DNA from: an uncultured Selenomonadales bacterium
GTDB lineage: Bacteria > Bacillota > Negativicutes > Selenomonadales > Selenomonadaceae
Direction of reading: 5' to 3'
Length of the DNA stretch: 18,647 nucleotides
Assembly (NCBI GenBank): GCA_937877545.1
Contig: CALFJE010000028.1
Location: 1-18,647, forward strand
In this document: one piece after another, positions 1 through 7,410 of the stretch
Numbering within the stretch: position 1 is the first letter of the stretch
Layout of the letters: each line of letters begins with the position of its first letter
Position numbers and translations under genes: made by a program
Notes under the pieces: model-generated
Told to the model about the DNA's origin: nothing
Database searches by the model: none
What the model saw: the letters and a program-made list of their open reading frames with translations, nothing else

Positions 1-316
1 CGCCGAGATTGACGGATTTAAACGGAATGCCGCCTTTGACTGCGCGGACAACGTCGCGGGGGTTGGTGAACAGGAACAGCGTCTTGAAGCTGTCATACTT
101 GGGATTTTTGTACGCCTCGACGGCTTTATCGACGGGGATAACGTAGCCCTTGAGACCGGGCGGAACGACTTGCAGGAGCAATTTCTTGCGCAGTTCGTCC
201 TTAGCAACTTCGTCGCTGACGCACATGATGCGGTTGCAACCCGTGACCTTCGACCAGACCGTAGCAACTTGCCCGTGAATCAAGCGGTCGTCGATTCTGC
301 AAAAAGCTATTTCCAT
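1..316 (-). CDS. PTS mannose-family IIB component (partial, C-terminus outside window)
   Basis: Reading leftward from ATG at 314-316, the first 105 residues begin MEIAFCRIDDRLIHGQV. The DDRLIHGQV motif is the signature of mannose/fructose/sorbose-family IIB proteins, and H14 would be the residue phosphorylated by IIA before phosphate passes to the incoming sugar. IIB proteins are usually about 160 residues, so roughly a third is missing at the window edge. A strong ribosome binding site (GGGAGG) lies just upstream of the ATG. The gene follows the IIA gene by about 20 bases on the same strand, so the two are co-transcribed; the membrane IIC and IID genes would be expected beyond base 1. The sugar cannot be told from this sequence. 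The protein acts in the cytoplasm at the inner face of the transporter. Confidence 0.92.
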   Translation of the reverse strand, partial: MEIAFCRIDDRLIHGQVATVWSKVTGCNRIMCVSDEVAKDELRKKLLLQVVPPGLKGYVIPVDKAVEAYKNPKYDSFKTLFLFTNPRDVVRAVKGGIPFKSVNLG

Positions 317-338
317 AATAAAACCTCCCAAAAATGTA

Positions 339-776
339 TTAAAGTTCGTCTTCGTCGGATTCGGCGTTCAAACTTTCGTAGGAAGAAATGGCGACGCCGT
401 CCTTGCAAGCCTCGTAAGCCTGCATGGCGAGTTCGTCGATTGTCGCGGTGCCGTCGTCCATATCCTGCGCGGCGGACATTGCGATAAGCCCGGGCAGATT
501 GACGCCCGCAACTATAGCGTAGTTTTTATTCTCCGCGACGAGCCTGCAAGCCGCATTGTAGGGACTGCCGCCCATGAGGTCGTTGAAGAACAAAACTCTG
601 TCGGGGTTGCCGAGTTCCTCAATCGCCTTTTGGTACTTGGCAATCACGTCGTCGGGACCTTCGCCGGGCATGAGCGTAACGGCTTTGAGCTTGTCGCGCT
701 TGCCGAAAATCATTTCGCACGACTGCACGATACCGGGCGCAAATTGCCCGTGAGTGCCTACGATTATTCCAAACAT
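339..776 (-). CDS. PTS mannose-family IIA component
   Basis: A 145-residue cytoplasmic protein that starts MFGIIVGTHGQFAPGI. The conserved GTHG stretch places the phospho-accepting histidine at H9, as in EIIA-Man proteins, which take phosphate from HPr and pass it to IIB. The later FFNDLMGGSPYNAA segment is also typical of the family, and the length fits a stand-alone IIA domain. The ATG has a good ribosome binding site (AGGAGG, about 8 bases upstream). It is the first gene of a leftward operon with the IIB gene at 1-316. The roughly 235-base gap to the divergent gene at 1012 should hold its promoter, but I see no convincing sigma-54 or sigma-70 site for it. The tail is acidic (ESDEDEL). Family assignment is secure; the sugar is unknown. 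Confidence 0.94.
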   Translation of the reverse strand: MFGIIVGTHGQFAPGIVQSCEMIFGKRDKLKAVTLMPGEGPDDVIAKYQKAIEELGNPDRVLFFNDLMGGSPYNAACRLVAENKNYAIVAGVNLPGLIAMSAAQDMDDGTATIDELAMQAYEACKDGVAISSYESLNAESDEDEL

Positions 777-974
777 CTGTACGCCTCCTAAGCAGAAATA
801 TTTTTTTACATTTAAAATTTTAGTTTAACGGGCGGCTTTAATCAGCTGAAAACAATCATTGAAACTTTTAACCCCCTGTGACATTTGTAATAAAAAAGCA
901 ACCCGCTCCTTTTGAGAACGAATCACTGATTTCACCGATTTTTTTATTTAAAGGCTTTCGTATTTCAAGCCGCG

Positions 975-983
975 TGTTATAAT
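975..983 (+). promoter_or_regulatory. Extended -10 promoter for the LPP20/TPR gene
   Basis: TATAAT at 978-983 is preceded by TG at 975-976, giving an extended -10 element (TGTTATAAT). The -35 position holds only a weak match. It lies 28 bases before the ATG at 1012, leaving room for a short leader with a GAGGAGG ribosome binding site. Prediction from sequence only. Confidence 0.6.
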
Positions 984-1011
984 TGCCTCTAAATTTGAGG
1001 AGGTAATCGCC

Positions 1012-2358
1012 ATGAACAGAGGAACTTTCTTACGACGAACGCTCTCCGCGTTGGTTATCGTATCTATTTTGATTGTTTCGGCTGTCGTATGTGCCGAGGT
1101 CAAACTTTACACCGCAACCGCCGAGGATTACGCCAACGAGGTCGAATCGCAGGACGTTGCCAAGCTCCGCGCTCGCGACAAAGCTATCAAAAACGCCACC
1201 AAACAAGCCGGAGTCTACCTCAAAAGTTATTCGCGCTCTCTCAACGGAATTTTAACCGACGATGACATTCTTGCCGTCACTTCAAATGCGTGGCAACTCG
1301 TCGGCGAGCCCACATACACGCGCACGATTAACAAAATCTCCGACGAAACGACGATTATTGTCTGGAAAGCGACGGTTGAGGTTAATGTCGACGACGCAGA
1401 GCTTCTGAGCTGGATAAAGCGCGACAACAAAGACAAATCGACGATAATCACTCAAACTCTCGCGGCACAGAGGGCTTCCGAAGAAAACGACAAGCAGATT
1501 GAGGATTTGCGGGAGCAGTACAAGCGTGCAACGACTCAAGCCGAACGTGACAGCATTATCCGCCGAATGAATCAAGCTGACCGCGACTTCTTGGCTAATC
1601 AAAAGCTCGAAGAGGGCAACAGGTTATATTATGAATCCAAATTTAATTAGGCAATTGAACTTTACACAGAGGCTATAAAGCTAAATCCTAATTATGCAGA
1701 GGCATACAACAATCGTGCCGAAGTTTATTATAATTCAGCACAAAGAGAGCGAGCTATTCAAGATTATTCCAAAGCAATTGAAATCAATCCGAAATACTCG
1801 GAGGCATATTACAATCGCGGCTACGCTTATAGTCATTTGAAACAATACGATATGGCTATTCAAGATTTTGACAAAGCTGTTAAGTTTAATCCCTATTTAT
1901 GGAAAGCGTACTATAATCGTGGACATGTTTACACCGATTTAAAACAATACGAAAAAGCTATATTAGATTACGATAAAGCCATCGCTCTTCTTCCGAAATA
2001 TTTTCCACTTTACTATAATCGCGCACGTGTTTATGAAAAGCTTGAAGAATACAAAAGAGCTATTCAAGATTATTCTAGAGTAATTGAGATAATGCCTCGT
2101 AACTATGAAGTATATATAAATCGTGGAAATGCTTATCAAAGGCTCAATCAATACGAACGAGCAATTCAGGATTACGATAAAGCACTCGAACTCAAGACAA
2201 AGTATACTATTGCTTATAACAATCGCGGTTGGGCTTATTATGCCTTAAAGCAATATGATAAAGCCTTAAAAGACTTCGAAAAAGCTCTCGAACTTAATCC
2301 GAACTATCAGACTGCTAAAAAGGGTATCGCACTCTGTCGTAAGGCACTCGGTAAATAA
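1012..2358 (+). pseudogene. Exported LPP20-like domain plus TPR-repeat protein, interrupted by an in-frame amber codon
   Basis: One continuous frame runs from ATG 1012 (strong GAGGAGG site upstream) to TAA 2356-2358, broken only by TAG at 1648-1650. The first 212 residues have a Sec signal peptide (basic MNRGTFLRRT, then a hydrophobic stretch ending near VCAEV), a region like LPP20/FlgT-N-type domains (about residues 28-130), and a charged, probably coiled-coil region (about 145-200). After the TAG the frame continues with no shift into six to seven TPR units of 34 residues (EAYNNRG...AIQDYDKAIELNP type), whose first helix begins before the stop (EGNRLYYESKFN / AIELYTEAIKLNP). The TAG fits a single CAG-to-TAG change (Gln). 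No ribosome binding site or good start follows the stop, so a separate second gene is unlikely. The TPR half is clearly AT-richer than the first half. A sequencing error or amber readthrough remains possible. Likely an envelope protein mediating protein contacts; partner unknown. Confidence 0.78.
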
Positions 2359-2375
2359 AATCTAGGTAAAAAAAT

Positions 2376-2403
2376 TCCCCGATGTTCAAATTAGTGTCGG
2401 GGA
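2376..2403. terminator. Bidirectional rho-independent terminator
   Basis: TCCCCGA at 2376-2382 pairs with TCGGGGA at 2397-2403, with two possible G-U pairs extending inward. On the plus strand the hairpin is followed by a T-rich run (2404-2413), ending the TPR gene. On the minus strand the run of A at 2368-2374 becomes a T tract, so the same hairpin can end leuB transcription. Confidence 0.8.
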
Positions 2404-2442
2404 TTATTTTTTTCTTCAAAAGCTATTCGTGAGCAAAAAGAT

Positions 2443-3507
2443 TCAAAGGTTGCCGCAAATAATTTCGGTAACCTGCGCGGTGCCGACGCGTTTAAATCCG
2501 TCGGTGAAGATGTCGGCGGTGCGCCAACCGTCGGCAAGCGTCTTATCAATCGCCGTCTCGACAGCCTTAGCCGCCGCCTCCTCTTTGAGACTGTAGCGCA
2601 GGAGCATAGCCGCGCTTAGAATCGTGCCCATGGGGTTGGCAATGTCTTTGCCGGCAATGTCGGGTGCGGAGCCATGAATCGGCTCGTAAAGGCTGGTGAG
2701 TTCGCCAATCGACGCGCTGGGCATTAAGCCGATAGAGCCGCCGATAACCGCCGCCTCGTCGCTGAGGATGTCGCCAAAAATGTTGTTCGTGACAATAACG
2801 TCAAATTGCTTGGGATTGAGGACGAGCTGCATAGCGGCGTTGTCAACGTAAAGATGATTCAGCTCAACGTCGGGATAATTCTTAGCCACGTCGACGACGA
2901 CCTTGCGCCACAGACGACTTGCCGCCAAAACGTTCGCCTTGTCGACGGAAGTCACCTTGCCGCGACGCAGTTTAGCCGTCTCGAACGCAAGCTTGGTGAT
3001 TCGCTCGATTTCGGGCACGGAATAAATTTCGGTATCCCACGCCTGTTCGACGCCGTCCTTAGTCTCCGATTCGCAACGAGGTCCGAAGTAAATTCCGCCG
3101 ACCAGTTCGCGGACGATAAGCAAATCACTGCCGCCCACGAGTTCAGGCTTAAGCGGCGAGGAGTTAATCAATTCGGGATAAACTTTTGTCGGGCGCAAGT
3201 TTGCAAAAAGCCCCAAGCCCTTGCGCAAGCCGAAGATAGCCCTTTCGGGGCGCAGGTACACGGGGAGCGAATCCCATTTCTTGCCGCCGACCGCGCCGAA
3301 TAATACGCCGTCAGCCTTCTTGCAAGCGTCAAGAGCCTCGTCGGTGAGCGGCGTCCCAAATTTTTCATAGGACGTGCCGCCCGCGTCGCGATAGTCGTAC
3401 TCCAAGCCGATACCAAATTTAGCGTCGACCTTTTTAAGCACCTCGACGGCGGAGGCGGTTATCTCCTGCCCTATGCCGTCGCCGGGTATCACGATAATTT
3501 TCTTCAT
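2443..3507 (-). CDS. leuB: 3-isopropylmalate dehydrogenase
   Basis: A 354-residue cytoplasmic enzyme of leucine biosynthesis that oxidises and decarboxylates 3-isopropylmalate with NAD+ to 2-oxoisocaproate. It starts MKKIIVIPGDGIGQE. It shows the substrate-binding arginine region (LRPERAIFGLRKGLGLFANLRP), RELVGGIYFG, the VDKANVLAASRLWR segment with the catalytic lysine, the metal-binding aspartates in NNIFGDILSDEAA, and the NAD-binding GSAPDIAGKDIANP. Length is normal. I chose ATG at 3505-3507 over an ATG 36 bases upstream because AAAGGAG at 3516-3522 sits 8 bases before it and the protein then begins where the family does. leuA, leuC and leuD are not adjacent. A small ORF lies 66 bases upstream on the same strand; no leucine leader or T-box is visible in that gap. 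Confidence 0.96.
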   Translation of the reverse strand: MKKIIVIPGDGIGQEITASAVEVLKKVDAKFGIGLEYDYRDAGGTSYEKFGTPLTDEALDACKKADGVLFGAVGGKKWDSLPVYLRPERAIFGLRKGLGLFANLRPTKVYPELINSSPLKPELVGGSDLLIVRELVGGIYFGPRCESETKDGVEQAWDTEIYSVPEIERITKLAFETAKLRRGKVTSVDKANVLAASRLWRKVVVDVAKNYPDVELNHLYVDNAAMQLVLNPKQFDVIVTNNIFGDILSDEAAVIGGSIGLMPSASIGELTSLYEPIHGSAPDIAGKDIANPMGTILSAAMLLRYSLKEEAAAKAVETAIDKTLADGWRTADIFTDGFKRVGTAQVTEIICGNL

Positions 3508-3515
3508 GAGCAAAA

Positions 3516-3522
3516 CTCCTTT
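3516..3522 (-). promoter_or_regulatory. Ribosome binding site that decides the leuB start
   Basis: AAAGGAG on the minus strand, 8 bases before ATG 3505-3507. It argues against the longer in-frame start at 3543. Confidence 0.75.
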
Positions 3523-3573
3523 ACGAAAAGAAATGCCAATCATTTCGATTTTGTAATGTAAATTCCTGCCACC

Positions 3574-3762
3574 TCATTCATCTGCGCGGATTTTATCACG
3601 GTCGAGTTCGGCGTTGATAGCCTTGAACGTTTTAAGGAACGCCTTCCGCACGTCGGCGGGCAGTTTATTGAATTCGTCGAGTAAGGTTTTCTCCTCTGCT
3701 GTCAATTTCTCCGTCGGTGGTGGCGCAGGTTTGACGACGGGCGCGAATTCGTTCACATGCAT
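3574..3762 (-). CDS. Small hypothetical protein, 62 aa
   Basis: A short ORF starting MHVNEFAPVVKPAPPPTEKL. After a proline-rich N-terminus (residues 8-18) comes a charged, probably helical segment (LTAEEKTLLDEFNKLPADVRKAFLKTFKAINAELDRDKIRADE). There is no signal peptide or membrane segment. It sits between the nifJ terminator and leuB, on the same strand as both. Against it, no clear ribosome binding site precedes the ATG. For it, the composition looks protein-like and it fills the otherwise empty gap. It could be the remnant of a longer gene. I recognise no family. Confidence 0.4.
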   Translation of the reverse strand: MHVNEFAPVVKPAPPPTEKLTAEEKTLLDEFNKLPADVRKAFLKTFKAINAELDRDKIRADE

Positions 3763-3800
3763 TTGAATAAATTTTCAGATAGCAAGCCAAATCACAAAGA

Positions 3801-3836
3801 AAAATGGCTGACGCCTTAAGAGACGCCAACCATTTT
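3801..3836 (-). terminator. Rho-independent terminator of nifJ
   Basis: A long near-perfect hairpin of about 16 pairs, including several G-U pairs, with a 4-base loop at 3817-3820. Read on the minus strand it begins AAAATGGTTGGCGTC and is followed by TTTTTCTTT. It lies 27 bases past the nifJ stop. The plus-strand side lacks a T tract, so it acts on leftward transcription only. Confidence 0.8.
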
Positions 3837-3862
3837 GATATTGCGAAAGAATTCTTGTTGAC

Positions 3863-6800
3863 TTACTTGCCTGCGAGGATTTTGTAGCCGTTAATGCGCT
3901 CCTCGGCGTCGTGTTGCGTCTTTTCAAAAAGAGCCTGCGCGGCGTCGGGGAAATTACGCTTGAGCGACGAGTAACGAACTTCGCCCATAAGAAATTCTTG
4001 GAACTTGCTAAAATCAGGCTCCTTGCTGTCGAGCGTGAACGGATTTTTGCCCGCGTCGATGAGCTGAGGATTGTAACGCCAATTAGCCCAGTAGCCGCAC
4101 TGAACCGCAAGCTTGCCCTCCAACTGCGAAGAACCCATGCCCTTGCGGATACCGTGATTTATGCAGGGCGAATACGCAACAATCAGCGACGGACCGGGAT
4201 AAGCCTCCGCCTCGGTGATAGCTTTAAGCAACTGATTTTGATCCGCGCCCATAGAAACCTGCGCGACGTAGACGTAGCCGTAGCTCATCGCCATCTTGCC
4301 GAGGTCTTTCTTTTTGGTCTTCTTGCCGGTCGCCGCGAATTGAGCGATAGCCGCCGCAGGAGTAGCCTTGGACGCTTGCCCGCCCGTGTTGGAATAAACC
4401 TCGGTGTCGAAGACGAAGACGTTAATATCTTCGCCGCTCGCCAAAACGTGGTCAAGCCCGCCGTAGCCGATGTCGTAAGCCCAACCGTCGCCGCCGAGAA
4501 TCCATTGCGAACGCTTAACAAAAAAGTCGCGATTGTCATAAATCTTGTTGAGGAGCGCGTTATCGCCCTTTTGAGCCTCAAGCAACGCCGTCAACTTATC
4601 TGCGCGGTCGCGGGTGTTTTCGGCAACGTCGCGATTATCCTTCCAATCGGCAAGGGCGGCTTTAAGGTCGTCGGAAATGTCGAGTTCAAGGGATTGTTCG
4701 ACTTCGGACGCCAACATTTCACGAATCGCCTTGACGCCGAGGAACATGCCCAAGCCGTATTCCGCATTGTCCTCGAAAAGCGAATTGCCCCACGCCGGAC
4801 CGCGCCCGAAAATATTTTTGGTGTAGGGCATGGCGGGAGCCGACGCGCCCCAAATCGACGAGCAACCCGTTGCGTTGGCAATCATCATCCTATCGCCGAA
4901 AAGTTGCGTCAAAAGTTTGGCGTAAGGAGTTTCGCCGCAACCCGCGCAGGCTCCGCTGAACTCAAACAGCGGCTTTTCAAATTGACTGCCGATAACGGTC
5001 GTCTTTTTGGTCGGATTGACTTTGGGCGCGAGCTTGACGCCGTAATCGAAAATCTTTTGGCGAGCCTTAGCCGCGTCGTCGAACTTGACCATTTCAAGGG
5101 CTTGCTTCGGGCAAACCTGAGCGCAGTTGCCGCAACCGAGGCAGTCATACGTTGAAACCGCGATTGTAAGATTGTACGCGCCGCGAGAAATTTTGGACGG
5201 AATGGACTCCATGCCTTCGGGAGCCGCCTTAAGCTCGTCGTTGGTGGTGAGAATCGGGCGAATGGCGGCGTGCGGGCATACGAACGAACACTGGTTGCAA
5301 CCGATACATTTGCTCTTATCCCAAGCGGGAACTTTAATCGCGGTGCCGCGCTTTTCGTAAGCCGTGCCGCCGACGGGGAACGTGCCGTCCGCGAGCTTAA
5401 CGAATTTGCTGACTGCGAGGTCGTCGCCCTCCTGACGGTTCATGACGTTTTGAATATCGCTGATAAATTCGGGCGGATCAACCTGTTGCGATTTTTGATT
5501 CATGCTGGTATCGTCAACGTCCCAAGTGCTTATATCGACCTTGTGGAGCGCGGCAATGCCTTGGTCAATCGCGCCGCAGTTCATGTCAACGATATTCTGA
5601 CCTTTGGAGCCGTAAGACTTTTCCACGGCGTCTTTAAGGTATTTGACAGCCTCGTCGAGCGGAATGATGTTGGCGAGCTTGAAGAACGCCGCCTGCATAA
5701 CCATGTTGAAACGCCCGCCCAAGCCGAGTTCGCCCGCGATTTTGACGGCGTTGACGGTGTAAACTTGAATGTCGTTTTCCTTGATGTAGCGTTTCATAGC
5801 GGGCTTAAGCTTATGACCGAGCTTTTCGTCGCTCCAATCGGTGTTGAGCAGGAAGGTGCCGCCGCGTTTCATGCCCGCAATCAGATTGTAATGGTGCACG
5901 TAGCTTTTCTGCGAGCAGGAAACGAAATCGGGCTTGGTGATAAGGTAAGGCGAGGTTATGGGAAGCTTGCCGAAGCGTAAATGGCTCATGGTGATGCCGC
6001 CGGACTTTTTGGAGTCGTAAGCGAAATAAGCCTGCGCGTAAAGGTCGGTGTTGTCGCCGATAATTTTAATGGCGGACTTGTTCGCGCCGACGGTGCCGTC
6101 CGAGCCGAGCCCCCAGAATTTGCAAGCGGTGGTACCTTCGGGCGTGAGGTCAACGTCGTGGTGCGCCGTCGTGAGGGATTTGTTCGACACGTCGTCGTTA
6201 ATGCCGATAGTGAAGCCGTTCATGGGCGAATCTTTTTTAAGTTCGTCGAAGACCGCAAGGAGCTGGTCGGGCGTGGTGTCCTTGCCGCCCAGACCGTAGC
6301 GACCGCCCACGATAACGGGCTTGATGTCCGCGTCGTAGAAGGCGGATTTAACGTCAAGATAGAGCGGCTCGCCGACGGCTCCGCTTTCCTTCGTGCGGTC
6401 GAGGACGGCGATTTTCTTGACGGTTTTGGGAATGGCGTTAAGAAAGTGCTTGACGCTGAACGGGCGATACAAATGCACGCTGACGACGCCGACTTTCTCG
6501 CCTTGCGCGTTGAGGTAAGCCGCCGCCTCGCCGGCAGTCTGACAGCCCGAACCTATGGCGATAATGACGCGTTCGGCGTCGGGTGCGCCGCTGTAGTCGA
6601 ACAGGTGATGTTCGCGCCCCGTCACCTTGGCAACGTCCGCCATAATCTCTTCCACAATGTCGGGCAGACGGTCGTAATTGTTATTGACGGTTTCGCGAAT
6701 CTGGAAGTAGACGTCGGGATTGGTGGCGGTGCCGCGCATGACGGGGTGGTCGGGATTGAGCGCGTTGCGGCGGAAGGCGTTTACCGCGTCGAAGTCCAGC

Positions 6801-7381
6801 AACTTGGCGAGGTCGGCGTAGTCAATCAGTTCGATTTTCTGAATCTCGTGGCTGGTGCGGAAGCCGTCGAAGAAATTTATAAAGGGAATGCGCCCTTTGA
6901 TAGCCGCGAGGTGCGCCACTGCCGATAAGTCCATGACTTCCTGCACGCTCGATTCGGCGAACATTGCGCAACCCGTTTGCCGCGCCGCCATTACGTCTTG
7001 GTGGTCGCCGAAGATTGAAAGCGTCGAGGTAGCCAGTGCCCGCGCCGATACGTGGAAGACGCCGGGGAGCATTTCGCCCGCGATTTTGTACAGGTTGGGA
7101 ATCATGAGCAGGAAGCCTTGCGACGCCGTGTAGGTCGTGGTGAGTGCGCCGGCTTGAAGCGAGCCGTGTACGGTACCTGCCGCGCCCGCCTCCGACTGCA
7201 TTTCCACCAAACGAACTTTCTGCCCGAAAATATTTTTGACGCCTTTCGCCGCCATTACGTCCACATCTTCAGCCATAGGCGACGACGGCGTTATCGGATA
7301 AATCGCGGCTACGTCCGTGAATGCGTAGGATACATACGCCGCCGCCTGGTTGCCGTCCATCGTCTTCATTTTTTTTGCCAT
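3863..7381 (-). CDS. nifJ: Pyruvate:ferredoxin (flavodoxin) oxidoreductase, single-chain
   Basis: A 1172-residue homodimeric cytoplasmic enzyme that converts pyruvate and CoA to acetyl-CoA and CO2 and reduces ferredoxin or flavodoxin; central to anaerobic energy metabolism. Domains in order: the N-terminal TPP-interacting domain with YPITPSSPMAE (about residue 28); the gamma-type domain with GLGSDGTVGANKSAIKII (about 420); two [4Fe-4S] motifs, CIGCNQCSFVCP (about 690) and CLGCGNCAQVCP (about 744); then the TPP-binding domain with ACAGCGE (about 807), GDGWAYDIGYGG (about 964), DTEVYSNTGGQ, and the distal Cys in YSPCINHG (about 1070). The cysteines and GDG...N expected for the third cluster and TPP/Mg are present. 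Length matches bacterial PFORs. I place the start at ATG 7379-7381 (MAKKMKTMDGNQ); a TTG 24 bases upstream would add MRGELREL but overlaps the ribosome-binding sequence AGAGGAGAA. It is transcribed alone, with its own promoter and terminator. The long plus-strand open frames opposite it are shadows. Confidence 0.97.
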   Translation of the reverse strand: MAKKMKTMDGNQAAAYVSYAFTDVAAIYPITPSSPMAEDVDVMAAKGVKNIFGQKVRLVEMQSEAGAAGTVHGSLQAGALTTTYTASQGFLLMIPNLYKIAGEMLPGVFHVSARALATSTLSIFGDHQDVMAARQTGCAMFAESSVQEVMDLSAVAHLAAIKGRIPFINFFDGFRTSHEIQKIELIDYADLAKLLDFDAVNAFRRNALNPDHPVMRGTATNPDVYFQIRETVNNNYDRLPDIVEEIMADVAKVTGREHHLFDYSGAPDAERVIIAIGSGCQTAGEAAAYLNAQGEKVGVVSVHLYRPFSVKHFLNAIPKTVKKIAVLDRTKESGAVGEPLYLDVKSAFYDADIKPVIVGGRYGLGGKDTTPDQLLAVFDELKKDSPMNGFTIGINDDVSNKSLTTAHHDVDLTPEGTTACKFWGLGSDGTVGANKSAIKIIGDNTDLYAQAYFAYDSKKSGGITMSHLRFGKLPITSPYLITKPDFVSCSQKSYVHHYNLIAGMKRGGTFLLNTDWSDEKLGHKLKPAMKRYIKENDIQVYTVNAVKIAGELGLGGRFNMVMQAAFFKLANIIPLDEAVKYLKDAVEKSYGSKGQNIVDMNCGAIDQGIAALHKVDISTWDVDDTSMNQKSQQVDPPEFISDIQNVMNRQEGDDLAVSKFVKLADGTFPVGGTAYEKRGTAIKVPAWDKSKCIGCNQCSFVCPHAAIRPILTTNDELKAAPEGMESIPSKISRGAYNLTIAVSTYDCLGCGNCAQVCPKQALEMVKFDDAAKARQKIFDYGVKLAPKVNPTKKTTVIGSQFEKPLFEFSGACAGCGETPYAKLLTQLFGDRMMIANATGCSSIWGASAPAMPYTKNIFGRGPAWGNSLFEDNAEYGLGMFLGVKAIREMLASEVEQSLELDISDDLKAALADWKDNRDVAENTRDRADKLTALLEAQKGDNALLNKIYDNRDFFVKRSQWILGGDGWAYDIGYGGLDHVLASGEDINVFVFDTEVYSNTGGQASKATPAAAIAQFAATGKKTKKKDLGKMAMSYGYVYVAQVSMGADQNQLLKAITEAEAYPGPSLIVAYSPCINHGIRKGMGSSQLEGKLAVQCGYWANWRYNPQLIDAGKNPFTLDSKEPDFSKFQEFLMGEVRYSSLKRNFPDAAQALFEKTQHDAEERINGYKILAGK

Positions 7382-7410
7382 AAGCTCTCGAAGTTCTCCT
7401 CTCAATTAAA

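Noticed and set aside
880..905. Possible terminator in the divergent intergenic region (A/T run beside AGCAACCCGCT)
   Set aside because: The stem is only about 3 bp and no gene ends there.
1837..2358. A separate TPR gene starting at ATG 1837
   Set aside because: TPR units are encoded in the same frame from before 1650, and no ribosome binding site precedes 1837. It is the continuation of the interrupted gene.
3911..6928. Long plus-strand open frames (up to 414 codons) opposite nifJ
   Set aside because: They are antisense shadows of a certain gene, caused by GC-rich codon use. They show no family motifs, no ribosome binding sites and no signal of independent coding.
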